NCBI GenBank assembly: GCA_033856025.1
Contig: JAWVFQ010000030.1
Location: 1-64,000 of the forward strand
Direction of reading: 5' to 3'
From: AC-38 sp033856025
GTDB lineage: Bacteria > Actinomycetota > Thermoleophilia > Solirubrobacterales > Solirubrobacteraceae
Length of the DNA: 64,000 nucleotides
The translations under genes were made by a program, and so were the position numbers. Every line of letters starts with the position of its first letter. Position 1 is the stretch's first letter. Below the pieces are notes generated by a model. The model was given only the letters and a program-made list of their open reading frames with translations, made no database searches and was not told the DNA's origin. This document shows, piece by piece, positions 17,588-26,402 of this stretch.

Positions 17588-18517
17588 CTAGGCCGCCTGG
17601 GCTCGGGACTCGAGGCGCTGGACGGTGCGCGAGAACGCGGAGAACGCCGGGGCGGCGTGCGGCGCGGCGCGGCGCACGGACTCCGTGAGGGCGAGGCCCG
17701 CGATGAGGTCGATGAGGTAGTGCTCGCCCAGGTAGACCAGCGCCAGTCCCAGGGTGGCGGCGTACGTCCACCCCACCGCGCCCGCGACCGGTCCCGTGTC
17801 CGACAGCACGTGGGCGGCCATCACGGATGTGGCGAAGTGCAGCGACGGCATGGCGGCGAGAGGGTTCCCCGCCAGAAAACTGTAGAGGGGGGCCCAACCT
17901 CGCTTCCAGAACTGCTCGCCGTACTCGATCATCATGCGCCGCACGGCGGGGAAGCGCCCGTTGCCCAGGCGACCCTCCTGCGCGGCGAACCACGGCGGAG
18001 CGGTGGGCAGCGCCCAGTAGACGATGCTCCCGAGGTCGAAGACCGCGTAGGTCTGCGCGGCGGCACGCGGGAACTGGTCGCGGTGGAAGGCCAGGACGTA
18101 GGCGATCGAGCTGTGGGGGACCAGGAACCAGATCCAGTGCGCCCACACGAGCGGCTTCTCGTGCGCGCGGATGTGGTCGGGCCGGGCGAACACGTGCTGC
18201 AGGCGCTGGGTCGGCGTCGCGCCGAGGCCCAGCACTCGGTCGATGCGTCCCGGGTAGTCGATGCGCACGCGGCGCCGCAGCGCCTCGGCATCGTCGTTGG
18301 GCATCTCGTACGCCGCTATGTAGGCCCACATCTGCAGGACGCACGTGCCCACGTCGCGGCGCCACGAGCGCGGCACGGCGATGGACAGCCCGACGGGCGC
18401 GGCCGCCGCGGTGGCGAGCACGACCGGCGCCCGCAGGTTCAGCCGGCGGCGCACGAGCGGCGCGGCCACGCCGGCCGCGACCGCGACCCACGCCGCTGTC
18501 CGCAGTGCCCTCGCCAC
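17588..18517 (-). CDS. PAP2-family membrane phosphatase / phosphotransferase
   Basis: 309 residues from the GTG at 18517. Hydrophobic segments lie near 7-20, 29-48, 125-150, 157-175, 225-240 and 246-275. The catalytic pieces of the PAP2 superfamily are AMPSLHFATS (PSLH at 224-227) and YLGEHYLID (H266 and D270). The segment ALPTAPPWFAAQ fits the PAP2_3 branch that includes inositol-phosphorylceramide synthase-like enzymes. It would transfer or hydrolyse a lipid phosphate at the membrane. The adjacent flippase-like gene (3 bp downstream) suggests a shared lipid route. It is divergent from the epimerase gene. Confidence 0.84.
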   Translation of the reverse strand: MARALRTAAWVAVAAGVAAPLVRRRLNLRAPVVLATAAAAPVGLSIAVPRSWRRDVGTCVLQMWAYIAAYEMPNDDAEALRRRVRIDYPGRIDRVLGLGATPTQRLQHVFARPDHIRAHEKPLVWAHWIWFLVPHSSIAYVLAFHRDQFPRAAAQTYAVFDLGSIVYWALPTAPPWFAAQEGRLGNGRFPAVRRMMIEYGEQFWKRGWAPLYSFLAGNPLAAMPSLHFATSVMAAHVLSDTGPVAGAVGWTYAATLGLALVYLGEHYLIDLIAGLALTESVRRAAPHAAPAFSAFSRTVQRLESRAQAA

Positions 18518-18566
18518 GCGCGCACTATAGGCAGAGCGCCGGTCCCCGCCTCGTATGGTTCGGGAC

Positions 18567-19520
18567 ATGGACCGGGTCGCCGTCACCGGGGCGGGAGGCT
18601 TCATCGGGGCCGCGGTCTGCCGGCGGCTGGCGGCGGACGGCGCGGAGGTGCTCGGGCTCGACCTTCCGGCGGCCGCGGAGAGGGTCCAGGCGGCGGGCGC
18701 TCGGTTCCTCGCGTGCGACGTCACCGACGCGGCGGCGGTGGCCGGGGCGCTGGCCGGCGTCCCGCGCGTCGTGCACACCGCGGCGATCGTGTCCGACTGG
18801 GGTCCGCAGGCCGACTTCGTGCGCGTGAACGTGGACGGGACGCGCCATGTGCTGGAGGCGGCGCGCGACGCCGAGCGGGTGGTGCACGTGTCGTCGGTGG
18901 CGATCTGGGGGCACGCGTTCGATACCGACGTGGACGAGGACGAGCCGCCGCGGCCGTCGGGCGATCCCTACGTGGACACAAAGGGCGCGTCGGACGCTCT
19001 GGCCCGCGCCGCCGGCGCCGCGGTGGTGCGCCCGGGCGACGTGTACGGGCCCGGCTCGGTCCCCTGGGCGATCCGCCCGCTCCAGGCGCTGCGCGCGGGG
19101 CGCTTCGCCGTGCCGCGCCGCGGGCTGATGACGCCGGTGTACGTGGACGACCTGGTCGAGCTGATCGTCCTGGCGCTGACCCGTCCCGAGGCCGCCGGGC
19201 GCACGTTCGTGGGCTGGGAGGGGCCGCCGGTCCCCGTGCGCGACTTCTTCGACCGCTACGCCCGGATGTCGGGACGCCGGCGCACGCCCGCGCTGCCCGC
19301 CCGGCTCCTGCACGCGGCGGCCGCGGCCGACGAGGCGCTCGCGCGGCGGCTCGGCCGCGCGCCCACGGCGACCCGCTGGGCCATCTCCTACCTGTCGCGC
19401 CGCGCCGCCTACCGGGCGTCGCGGGCGCAGGACCTGCTCGGCTGGCACCCGCGCGTGGACCTCGACGAGGGCATGCGCCGCACGGAGGCCTGGGCGCGGG
19501 CCGAGGGCCTGCTTGACTAG
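18567..19520 (+). CDS. NAD(P)-dependent epimerase/dehydratase (extended SDR)
   Basis: 317 residues from the ATG at 18567; an in-frame ATG lies at 18555, but the later one places the Rossmann motif VAVTGAGGFIGAAVCRRLA at the N-terminus. The extended SDR active site is VSSVAIWG with YVDTK (Tyr-x3-Lys). A substrate domain follows from about 165 (VVRPGDVYGPG). It resembles 3-beta-hydroxysteroid dehydrogenase/sugar epimerase type enzymes; substrate not determined. It is followed at 4 bp by the VOC dioxygenase gene. The 49-bp divergent gap with the PAP2 gene contains no strong promoter match. Confidence 0.85.
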   Translation: MDRVAVTGAGGFIGAAVCRRLAADGAEVLGLDLPAAAERVQAAGARFLACDVTDAAAVAGALAGVPRVVHTAAIVSDWGPQADFVRVNVDGTRHVLEAARDAERVVHVSSVAIWGHAFDTDVDEDEPPRPSGDPYVDTKGASDALARAAGAAVVRPGDVYGPGSVPWAIRPLQALRAGRFAVPRRGLMTPVYVDDLVELIVLALTRPEAAGRTFVGWEGPPVPVRDFFDRYARMSGRRRTPALPARLLHAAAAADEALARRLGRAPTATRWAISYLSRRAAYRASRAQDLLGWHPRVDLDEGMRRTEAWARAEGLLD

Positions 19521-19524
19521 AAGC

Positions 19525-20373
19525 ATGGCCGATCCCGCCGTCCGCATGTCCCGGGTGCAGCTGCGCGTCGAGGACGTCCCGCGCGCGGCCGGCTGGTACG
19601 AGCGGGTGGTCGGGCTGGAGCCGCGCGACGTGTCGGACGAGGCCGGCGAGCTCGTCTCCCCGGGCCGCGGCGAGGTGCTGGTGGCCCTTCGCCGCTCCTC
19701 CGCCCCGGGGCCGTCGCCGCGCCAGGCCGCCGGCCTGTTCCACACCGCGTTCCTCTATCCGCGGCGCCCCCAGCTGGGCGCGGCGCTGCGCCGGGTGGCC
19801 GAGTCGCGCGAGCCGCTGTCCGGCGCGTCGGACCACCTGGCCTCCGAGGCGCTCTACCTGGACGACCCCGACGCGCTGGGCATCGAGCTCTACGCCGACC
19901 GGCCGCGGGAGACCTGGCCCCGGGACGAGTCGGGGCGCTATGTCCTGGACACGCTGCCGCTGGACCTGCAGGACCTCGTGTCCGCGGGCGAGCCCGAGGG
20001 CGGCGAGTCCGACGACGTGGAGGTGGGCCACGTGCATCTCAAGGTGGCCGACCTCGACGCGTCCGTGCGCTTCTGGCGGGGCGTCGGGATGGACCTGTCC
20101 GCGACGCTCCCGCGCGCGGGCTTCCTGTCCACCGGCGGCTACCACCACCACATCGGCGTCAACACCTGGTTCTCCGAGGGACGGCCGCTGGAGCCGGCGG
20201 ACGGGCCGGGGCTGGACGCGGTCGTCGCCGCCGTGGCGGGCGACCCCGGTCTGGAGGAGGCGCGGGCCCGGCTGGAGGCGGCCGGCGCGGTCGTCGAGAG
20301 CGCCAACGGATCCCTGGTCACGCGCACCCCCGACGGCGTGCGCGTGGTGCTCGAGCCCGACGCGCGGGCCTAG
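19525..20373 (+). CDS. Two-domain VOC protein, CatE-like extradiol dioxygenase
   Basis: 282 residues with two glyoxalase/VOC modules. The first (about 8-120) has VQLRVEDVPRAAGWYERVVG, FHTAFLYP and IELYADRPRETW. The second (about 165-280) has VGHVHLKVADLDASVRFWRG, GGYHHHIGVNTW and ends in VRVVLEPDA. This is the pattern of CatE/YfiE-type catechol 2,3-dioxygenase-related proteins. The metal ligands would be the His of VGHVHL, the His of YHHHIG and a C-terminal Glu. It could be a ring-cleavage dioxygenase or a bleomycin-resistance-like binding protein; no other aromatic catabolic gene adjoins it. Confidence 0.82.
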   Translation: MADPAVRMSRVQLRVEDVPRAAGWYERVVGLEPRDVSDEAGELVSPGRGEVLVALRRSSAPGPSPRQAAGLFHTAFLYPRRPQLGAALRRVAESREPLSGASDHLASEALYLDDPDALGIELYADRPRETWPRDESGRYVLDTLPLDLQDLVSAGEPEGGESDDVEVGHVHLKVADLDASVRFWRGVGMDLSATLPRAGFLSTGGYHHHIGVNTWFSEGRPLEPADGPGLDAVVAAVAGDPGLEEARARLEAAGAVVESANGSLVTRTPDGVRVVLEPDARA

Positions 20374-20405
20374 CCGCGCGCGGCCTCGCCTAGGCTGCCT
20401 CGCCG

Positions 20406-22325
20406 ATGTGCGGCATCGCCGGATGTGTCTGCCCGCCCGGGTCCGAGCCGGACCGCTCGGCCCTGGAGCGGATGTCCGCCGCGCTGGCCCACCGGGGCCC
20501 CGACGACGCGGGAGTCGAGGTCGTGGGCAACGCCGGGCTGGTCCACCGGCGCCTGTCGATCGTCGACCCCTCGCCCGCCGGCCACGGCCCGATGGCGCTG
20601 GACGGGGGGCGCTGGTGGCTGACCTACAACGGCGAGGTGTTCAACCACCTCGAGCTGCGCGCGCGGCTGGGGGACCGCGACTGGCGGGGCGGCACGGACA
20701 CCGAGACGCTGCTGCACGCGCTGGACGCCTGGGGCGAGGAGGCGATCGCGCGCTGCAACGGCCTCTACGCCTTCGCCGCGCTGGACCGCGAGCGCGGGCG
20801 CCTGCTCCTGGTCCGCGACCGCTTCGGCGTCAAGCCGCTCTACGTCGCGCGCCACGCGGGCGCGCTGTGGTTCGCGTCGGAGATCGGCGCGCTGGTCGCG
20901 GCGGGCGTTCCTCGGGTCGCGCGGCCCGAGGTGGTGCGCCACGCCGTCGCCTACGGCTGGGCGGGCGGGACGCCGACCCCGCTGGAGGGCATCGACGCGG
21001 TGGCCCCCGGGACGCTGCTCGACGTCGACCTGACGACGCTGGAGGCCCGCGAGCGCCGCTGGTACGACCCGGCGGGCGCCGTGGACCCCGAGCGCGCCGA
21101 GGCGTTGTCGCGGCTGCCGCGCGCCGAGCTCGCCGCGGCCGTCGAGGCCGAGCTGCGCGCCTCCGTCCGCCGCCGGCTGATGGCCGACGTCCCCGTGGGG
21201 ACGATGTGCTCGGGCGGGCTCGACTCCTCGCTGATCACGGCGTTCGCCCGCGACGCGCACCCGCGGATCGTGGCCTACAACGCCTCGGTGGCCGACCAGC
21301 CGGGCGCGGACGAGGGGCCGTGGGCGCGGCTGGTGGCGCGCGAGCTGGGCGTGGAGCTGCGCACCGCGCGGCTGGACGCGGACTCGTGGCGCGCCGGCCT
21401 CGTGCCCGCCGTGGTCCACAACGAGCTGCCGCTCATGCACGAGAGCTCGGTGCCGATGGCGATGATCGCCGCCCTGGCCCGCGCGGACGGGGTCAAGGTC
21501 CTGCTGTCCGGCGAGGGCGCGGACGAGCTGTTCGCCGGCTACGACTTCCTGCACGCGGGCGAGTACGCGGCGCTGCTGCCGCCGGCGCTCCGCACGCGCC
21601 AGCGGGCGGAGGTGCTCCGGGCGCGCCTGGCCGCCCTGGCGCGCCGAAGGGGCCGCGGGTTGGGGCAGGCCCTCGGCCGGCGGTTCGCCGACGGGCCATT
21701 CGCAGCCGGACGCTTCGGCCGCCGGGCGACCGGCGACGGAACCGGCGGCTCCGCGTCCGTCCTGCTCCCCGCCTGGGCGCCCGGCGCAGCGGCGCACGCC
21801 GAGGCGGTGCGCGCGCGGGCCGCCGCGGCCTACGCCCACCATCCCGGGCCGCGCGGCGCGCTGGAGGCGGCGCTGCTCGGCGACCTCTCCACGTACCTCC
21901 CCCACCTCCTCAACCGCCAGGACAAGAACACGATGCAGGCGTCGATCGAGACCCGGGTCCCCTTCCTGGACCCCGCGGTCGTCGCGCTGGCGCTGAATCT
22001 TCCGATCGAGGCCCGCACGCGCCCGCTGCGCAAGGGAGTGCTGCGCGACCTCGGCGCGGCCCACCTCCCGCCGCGCGTGGCGCGCCGCGCCAAGGTCGGC
22101 TTCGGCTTCGACGTGCGCCGCTACCTCGACGGCGCCGCGCGGCCGGCGTTCCTGCGCGACGGCGCGCTGCGCAACGTGTTCGAGCTCCCGCGCGACGCCT
22201 GGGCCGGCGTCGTCGCCCACGCCTCCCCGGCCCACGCCCTGCGCCTGTGGTCCGGCGAGGCCTGGTGGCGGCTGTTCGTGGACGGCGCCGCACCGGACGC
22301 CGTCGAGCGCGACCTCTGGCGCTAG
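20406..22325 (+). CDS. asnB: Asparagine synthase (glutamine-hydrolysing)
   Basis: 639 residues. The N-terminal Ntn glutaminase starts MCGIAGC with Cys2 as nucleophile, then RGPDDAG and YNGEVFNH. The C-terminal synthetase has the PP-loop SGGLDSS at residues 269-275 and SGEGADELFAGYDF. It amidates aspartate using ATP and glutamine-derived ammonia. The region around 395-455 is Arg-rich and variable compared with standard AsnB. Since no dedicated biosynthetic gene lies next to it, it is most likely the housekeeping asparagine synthetase, although AsnB-like amidotransferases in natural-product clusters look the same. Confidence 0.93.
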   Translation: MCGIAGCVCPPGSEPDRSALERMSAALAHRGPDDAGVEVVGNAGLVHRRLSIVDPSPAGHGPMALDGGRWWLTYNGEVFNHLELRARLGDRDWRGGTDTETLLHALDAWGEEAIARCNGLYAFAALDRERGRLLLVRDRFGVKPLYVARHAGALWFASEIGALVAAGVPRVARPEVVRHAVAYGWAGGTPTPLEGIDAVAPGTLLDVDLTTLEARERRWYDPAGAVDPERAEALSRLPRAELAAAVEAELRASVRRRLMADVPVGTMCSGGLDSSLITAFARDAHPRIVAYNASVADQPGADEGPWARLVARELGVELRTARLDADSWRAGLVPAVVHNELPLMHESSVPMAMIAALARADGVKVLLSGEGADELFAGYDFLHAGEYAALLPPALRTRQRAEVLRARLAALARRRGRGLGQALGRRFADGPFAAGRFGRRATGDGTGGSASVLLPAWAPGAAAHAEAVRARAAAAYAHHPGPRGALEAALLGDLSTYLPHLLNRQDKNTMQASIETRVPFLDPAVVALALNLPIEARTRPLRKGVLRDLGAAHLPPRVARRAKVGFGFDVRRYLDGAARPAFLRDGALRNVFELPRDAWAGVVAHASPAHALRLWSGEAWWRLFVDGAAPDAVERDLWR

Positions 22326-22368
22326 CGGTTGCGGTTGACCGCGCTATAGGCGGCTAACCACACCCGCT

Positions 22369-23139
22369 TCAGGGACCGGCCCCCTCGGTGGCCGTTTTGC
22401 CGCCACGAAGCGTCGCGGCCGCGGCGGCCGCGGTCTCCTCGGAGAGCCAGCCGGCGTCGGTGGCGGGATCGGCCGGCGCGGCCAGGGCGGCCTCGGCGGC
22501 GGCGATCGCGGGCCCGCGCAGCTGGCGCTTGATCTCGCCGTAGGCGAAGTGCGGGAGGGCGGCGAGCTCGGCGGCGACCTCCAGGGCGCGGGGCACGACG
22601 TCGTCCGGTGCGGCGAGCTCGTCCACCAGGTCGAGCTCCAGCGCCTCGGGCGGCTCGTAGAGGCGCGCGCGCAGGACCAGCTGGCGCGCCACCGGCGGGG
22701 CGAGCTCGGCCTGGACGACGGTCATCGCCACGGCCGGGTACGGGATGCCCGCCCTCAGCTCGGTCAGACCGAGCCGCCCCTCGGTCGCGCCGACTCGGTG
22801 GTCCGCGCACAGCGCCAGGATCAGGCCGCCGGCGATCGCGTGGCCGGTCACGGCGCAGACGACGGGCCGCGGGAAGGCGTACCAGCCGGCGAACAGGCGG
22901 TTGATGGCGGCGGCCATGTCGCGCTGGCCGGCCGCGTCCAGCGTCGGCGCGAGCTTGAGGTCCAGGCCGGCGGAGAAGAACCCCGGCCGCCCGGCGAGCA
23001 CCACCGCGCCAGGATCGTCCGCCGCCAGCTCGGCCAGCACGTCGTGGCCCGCCGCGAGCAGCTCGAGGTCCATGGCGTTGGCCGGCGGCCGGTCGATGGT
23101 CACCAGCGCGACGTCGCCGCGCGCCTCGACGGAGATCAC
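22369..23139 (-). CDS. Enoyl-CoA hydratase/isomerase family protein (crotonase)
   Basis: 256 residues from a GTG. The crotonase oxyanion-hole segments are PGFFSAGLDLKL (about 53-64) and AVTGHAIAGGLILALCADHR (about 95-115). In place of the classic first catalytic glutamate, LGLTELRAGIPYP is present, consistent with an isomerase- or hydratase-like member. The C-terminal 40 residues are Ala-rich helices. It is the last gene of the minus-strand operon with the GGCT-like, amidotransferase, thioesterase and SDR genes (gap 40 bp). It acts on an acyl-CoA; reaction type undetermined. Confidence 0.85.
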   Translation of the reverse strand: MISVEARGDVALVTIDRPPANAMDLELLAAGHDVLAELAADDPGAVVLAGRPGFFSAGLDLKLAPTLDAAGQRDMAAAINRLFAGWYAFPRPVVCAVTGHAIAGGLILALCADHRVGATEGRLGLTELRAGIPYPAVAMTVVQAELAPPVARQLVLRARLYEPPEALELDLVDELAAPDDVVPRALEVAAELAALPHFAYGEIKRQLRGPAIAAAEAALAAPADPATDAGWLSEETAAAAAATLRGGKTATEGAGP

Positions 23140-23179
23140 GCGACCGCCGCCGCGCCGAGGGGAGTGGACGGCGCGACCA

Positions 23180-23821
23180 TCACGCCACCGCCGCCGCGTC
23201 GAACGGGATCGCCGTTGCGCGGAGAGTGCGGGTCCGCTGCGCCGCCACCTCCGGGTCGGTCGCCTGGGCGGCGACGAAGTCCTCCAGCGCCACCCCGGGG
23301 GCGAGGTCGTCGCGGACGGCGGCCAGGATCCCGCGCTCGTCGAGCGCGGGCCACACGCGGTCGCGCACCGGGATCGCCGCGACTCCGACCGGCGCTCCGT
23401 TCCGGCGCAGCGCGCCGTGCTTGGACATGTAGGCGCTCAGACCTTCATCGAGCTCGACGAAGTCGTAGTTGGGCTCGGTCGAGTGGACTCGTGCCAGCTC
23501 GGCCTCCGTCAGGTGGATTACGTGGACCGACGCCACGGCGCCCGGACACGGCAGAAGCGTCCCCGGGATCGCTCCGTACGGCGACACGTGCGCCGAGTAG
23601 ACGACGTCGAAGCCCGCCAGCTCGCCGGCCACGACCGGCACGCGCGCCGACGCCGCCATGTCGCCCAGCTTCGCGGCCAGCCTGGCCGGCGACGCGTTGG
23701 CGCCGAAGGCCAGGACGGCCACGCGCCCGGCCGGGACCTCGCCCCGCCAGTCCAGCGGCCGCCCCGCGTCGAGCAGGTAGGAGCCACGCGGGATTCCGAA
23801 CGGGTAGTCCAGCGCCCTCAT
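23180..23821 (-). CDS. Gamma-glutamylcyclotransferase-like (GGCT-fold) protein
   Basis: 213 residues from an ATG that overlaps the TGA of the upstream amidotransferase gene (ATGA). It has the layout of GGCT/AIG2-type proteins: an N-terminal strand and glycine loop VLAFGANASPARL (the YGSN-like motif as FGAN), then GELAGFDVVYSA, YGAIPGTLLP and a helix with LTEAELARVHSTEPNY that supplies the conserved Glu. These proteins cyclise gamma-glutamyl amines to release 5-oxoproline. A role in gamma-glutamyl peptide turnover fits the neighbouring gamma-glutamyl hydrolase. The fold assignment is by eye and needs a profile search; function is inferred. Confidence 0.55.
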   Translation of the reverse strand: MRALDYPFGIPRGSYLLDAGRPLDWRGEVPAGRVAVLAFGANASPARLAAKLGDMAASARVPVVAGELAGFDVVYSAHVSPYGAIPGTLLPCPGAVASVHVIHLTEAELARVHSTEPNYDFVELDEGLSAYMSKHGALRRNGAPVGVAAIPVRDRVWPALDERGILAAVRDDLAPGVALEDFVAAQATDPEVAAQRTRTLRATAIPFDAAAVA

Positions 23822-24537
23822 CGCCGGGCCGCCGCCGCCTCCTGGACCAGCGCCGCGATCAGGCGGCTGGTCTCGTCGGCCTCGGGATGCCACTGGACGC
23901 CGAGGGCGAAGCGGCGCTCCGGGTCCTCCAGCGCCTCGGGCAGCGCGTCGGCCTCGGCGCGGCCGGTGACGACCAGCCCCTCCCCCACCCGCTCGACGCC
24001 CTGGTGGTGGTGGGACTTCGTCTCGTGGCGCTCCTCGCCGGCCGCCCGGGCGGCCAGGGAGCCCGCCTCCAGGCGGACGGGATGGTCGGCGCCCTCGAAG
24101 GTCCCGAGCACGCGCCGGTGGCCGCCCTCCGAGGGCAGGTCCTGCACGAGCGTCCCGCCGCGCGCCACGTTCATGACCTGCATCCCCCGGCAGATGCCCA
24201 GGAACGGCAGGTCGCGCTCCAGCGCCCGGGCGGCCAGCGCCAGCTCGAAGTCGTCGCGCTCGCGCGACGGGCGGTCTGTCGAGGGGTGGCGATCCGCGCC
24301 GTAGGTCTCGGGATCGAGGTCGGCGCCGCCGGCCAGGATCAGCCCGTCCAGGAGGTCGAGCACCGGGTCGGGGTCGGCCGCGACGGCGGGGTCGGGCGGC
24401 AGCATGAGCACCGTCCCACCCGCGCGCTGGATGGCGTCGACGTAGTTGTGCGCCAGCAGGTACGCGGGCATGTCCCACACGCCCCAGCGCGCGCGCTCCA
24501 GGACGGTCGGGACGCCGATGCGCGGACGGTCGGTCAC
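23818..24537 (-). CDS. Class I glutamine amidotransferase, gamma-glutamyl-GABA hydrolase (PuuD)-like
   Basis: 239 residues. The nucleophile elbow is FLGICRGMQVMN with C116; the catalytic His and Glu lie in GVQWHPEADE near the C-terminus. The start MTDRPRIGVPTV and AGGADLDPETYG match the peptidase C26 family, whose members hydrolyse gamma-glutamyl amides such as gamma-Glu-GABA. The stop overlaps the GGCT-like gene and the start overlaps the thioesterase stop, so it sits in the middle of an operon. Substrate is not fixed. The GGCT-like partner and nearby F420 glutamyl-ligase genes suggest gamma-glutamyl chains. Confidence 0.83.
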   Translation of the reverse strand: MTDRPRIGVPTVLERARWGVWDMPAYLLAHNYVDAIQRAGGTVLMLPPDPAVAADPDPVLDLLDGLILAGGADLDPETYGADRHPSTDRPSRERDDFELALAARALERDLPFLGICRGMQVMNVARGGTLVQDLPSEGGHRRVLGTFEGADHPVRLEAGSLAARAAGEERHETKSHHHQGVERVGEGLVVTGRAEADALPEALEDPERRFALGVQWHPEADETSRLIAALVQEAAAARR

Positions 24538-24917
24538 GCGCCGGGGACCTCCAGGACGCGGCGCTCGTGCGTCCCCACGCCCAGCGTCCGGTCGCCCTCG
24601 CGCACCTCGACGTCGAAGCGCAGCTTGCGCCCGTCGGCGATCTCGCGCAGCCGGGCGTGGACGGTGCAGCGCGCGCCCTCGCCGGCCGCGCCGACGTGCT
24701 TGACGCAGACCTCGAAGCCCACCGTGGCCCGGCCCTCCGGGAGCTTGGGCAACGCGAGCATCGCCGCGTTGCGCTCCATCATCGCGATCATCCCCGGCGT
24801 CGAGAGGACGCTGCGCCCGATCGTGCCGCCCACGTCGGTGAGCAGCCGGTCCGCGACGACGAACTCGTCCTCGCGCTCGTCGCCCACGCGCAGCTCGCCG
24901 ACGGTCTCCTCGGGCAT
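24534..24917 (-). CDS. Thioesterase-superfamily protein (FlK-like hotdog fold)
   Basis: 127 residues. The sequence VLSTPGMIAMMERNAAM, the central TVGFEVCVKHVGAAGEG and the end VGTHERRVLEV align by eye with the fluoroacetyl-CoA thioesterase (FlK)-type hotdog proteins. There the His in the hot-dog segment and the Glu in MMERN contribute to hydrolysis. It would cleave an acyl-CoA thioester. Start and stop overlap or abut the neighbours (4-bp overlap with the amidotransferase gene, 0 bp from the SDR stop), so it is co-transcribed. Substrate unknown; alignment is by motif only. Confidence 0.7.
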   Translation of the reverse strand: MPEETVGELRVGDEREDEFVVADRLLTDVGGTIGRSVLSTPGMIAMMERNAAMLALPKLPEGRATVGFEVCVKHVGAAGEGARCTVHARLREIADGRKLRFDVEVREGDRTLGVGTHERRVLEVPGA

Positions 24918-25670
24918 CTACATCATCGTAAGGCCGCCGCTCACGCTGATCGTCTGGCCCGTGACGAACGACGAGTCGTCGCAGGCCAGGAAGGCGATCG
25001 TGGCGGCGACCTCGTCGGGCGTTCCCGCCCGGCGCATGTACGTGCTGGCGATCATCCCCTGGCGCAGCCGGTCGCCCGCCTCGCCGCCCGCCGTGAGCTT
25101 GTCCAGCAGCGGCGTCTCGATCGGCCCCGGGCTGACGGCGTTGCAGCGCACGCCGTAGCGGGCGAACTCCCGCGCCACGGCCTTGGTGAAGCCGATCACG
25201 CCCGCCTTGGCCGCGCTGTAGGGGATGTTCATCTCCGAGCCGCCGCGGCCGGCCTCGCTGGCCACGTTGACGATGGCGCCGCGGCCGCGCTCGCGCATGC
25301 CTCCCACCACCCGCTGGGTCACGGCCAGGGTCCCGTGGAGGTTGAGGCGCAGCTGGAAGTCCCAGTCCTCGGGCGCTATGTGGACGAACCAGCCCAGGCC
25401 GCGGTCGCCGCCGCCGGCGTTGTTGACCAGCACGTCCATCGGGCCGAGCGCGTCCTCGGCCGCCTGCACTCCGGCCGCCACGCTGTCCAGGTCGAGCACG
25501 TCGAGGAGGACCGGCGTGCCGTCGATCTCGCCGGCCACGTCGTGCGCGCCCGGCTCGTCGATGTCGGCGACGGCTACGCGGGCTCCCTCGGCGGCCAGCC
25601 GGCGGGCGGTGGCGGCGCCGATGCCCGATGCGGCCCCCGTCACCAGCGCGGTCCGTCCCTCCAATCGCAT
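24918..25670 (-). CDS. Short-chain dehydrogenase/reductase (BadH-like)
   Basis: 250 residues of a classical SDR. TGAASGIGAATARRLA binds NAD(P), NNAG follows, the active site is YSAAKAG, and the end is GQTISVSGGLTMM. The C-terminal pattern SGGLTM and overall sequence resemble 2-hydroxycyclohexanecarboxyl-CoA dehydrogenase (BadH) and related acyl-CoA dehydrogenases of alicyclic degradation. Next to a crotonase and a thioesterase this hints at CoA-ester work, but the substrate is inferred only. It is the promoter-proximal gene of the minus operon, 30 bp from the divergent npdG start. Confidence 0.87.
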   Translation of the reverse strand: MRLEGRTALVTGAASGIGAATARRLAAEGARVAVADIDEPGAHDVAGEIDGTPVLLDVLDLDSVAAGVQAAEDALGPMDVLVNNAGGGDRGLGWFVHIAPEDWDFQLRLNLHGTLAVTQRVVGGMRERGRGAIVNVASEAGRGGSEMNIPYSAAKAGVIGFTKAVAREFARYGVRCNAVSPGPIETPLLDKLTAGGEAGDRLRQGMIASTYMRRAGTPDEVAATIAFLACDDSSFVTGQTISVSGGLTMM

Positions 25671-25700
25671 GCCGCGCGCACCCTATACGCTGGCGCGCCG

Positions 25701-26402
25701 ATGCCCCCGGAGTCCGTAGCCATCATCGGCGCCACCGGAGCGCTGGGCCACGGGCTGGCGGCGCGGCTGGCCTCGGCGGGCGTGCCGATCGTCTGCGGGT
25801 CGCGCTCGGCGGAGCGCGCCGAGCAGGCGGCCCAGCGCCTGCGCGAGATCGTCCCGGACGGCAGCTTCACCGCGGCCGAGAACGCCGAGGCGGCCCAGGG
25901 GGCTTCCCTCATCGTGCTGTGCGTCCCCTTCCGAAACCAGTCGGAGAACCTCAACAACCTGCGCGACGTCCTGCGCGAGGGCCAGCTGCTGATCGACACC
26001 ACGGTCCCGCTGGCCGCCGCGGTCGGGGGCAGGGCGACCCGGGTGCTCGGGGTGCCGCAGGGGTCCGCGGCCCAGCAGGCGGCCGAGATGGTCCCGGAGG
26101 GCGTGCGCGTCGTGTCCGCGCTGCACACGATCAGCGCCGCCACGCTGGGCGACCTCGACCACGCGCTCGACGAGGACGTCCTGGTGTGCGGCGACCGCAA
26201 GGCCGACAAGCGCGAGGCCGCCGAGCTCATCGGCCGCATTCCGGGACTGCGTTGCGTGGACGCCGGGCGCCTGGAGACGTCGCGCATCGCCGAGTCGCTG
26301 ACCGCGATGCTCATCTCGATCAACGCCCGCCACAAGACGCACGCGGGCATCCGGATCACCGGCCTGCCGGAGGAGCTGTGGCCGCCCCCGTCGTCGTCCT
26401 AG
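25701..26402 (+). CDS. npdG: F420H2:NADP oxidoreductase (Fno/NpdG)
   Basis: 233 residues. VAIIGATGALGHGLAARLAS binds the nucleotide. The motifs VCGSRSAERAEQAAQRL, LCVPFR, LIDTTVPL and RLETSRIAESLTAMLISIN are typical of F420-dependent NADP reductase, the small protein that moves hydride between NADPH and coenzyme F420. The ATG at 25701 gives the usual N-terminus. The stop overlaps cofD by 25 bp, so coenzyme reduction is co-expressed with its biosynthesis. It lies directly after the divergent promoter shared with the SDR operon. Confidence 0.9.
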   Translation: MPPESVAIIGATGALGHGLAARLASAGVPIVCGSRSAERAEQAAQRLREIVPDGSFTAAENAEAAQGASLIVLCVPFRNQSENLNNLRDVLREGQLLIDTTVPLAAAVGGRATRVLGVPQGSAAQQAAEMVPEGVRVVSALHTISAATLGDLDHALDEDVLVCGDRKADKREAAELIGRIPGLRCVDAGRLETSRIAESLTAMLISINARHKTHAGIRITGLPEELWPPPSSS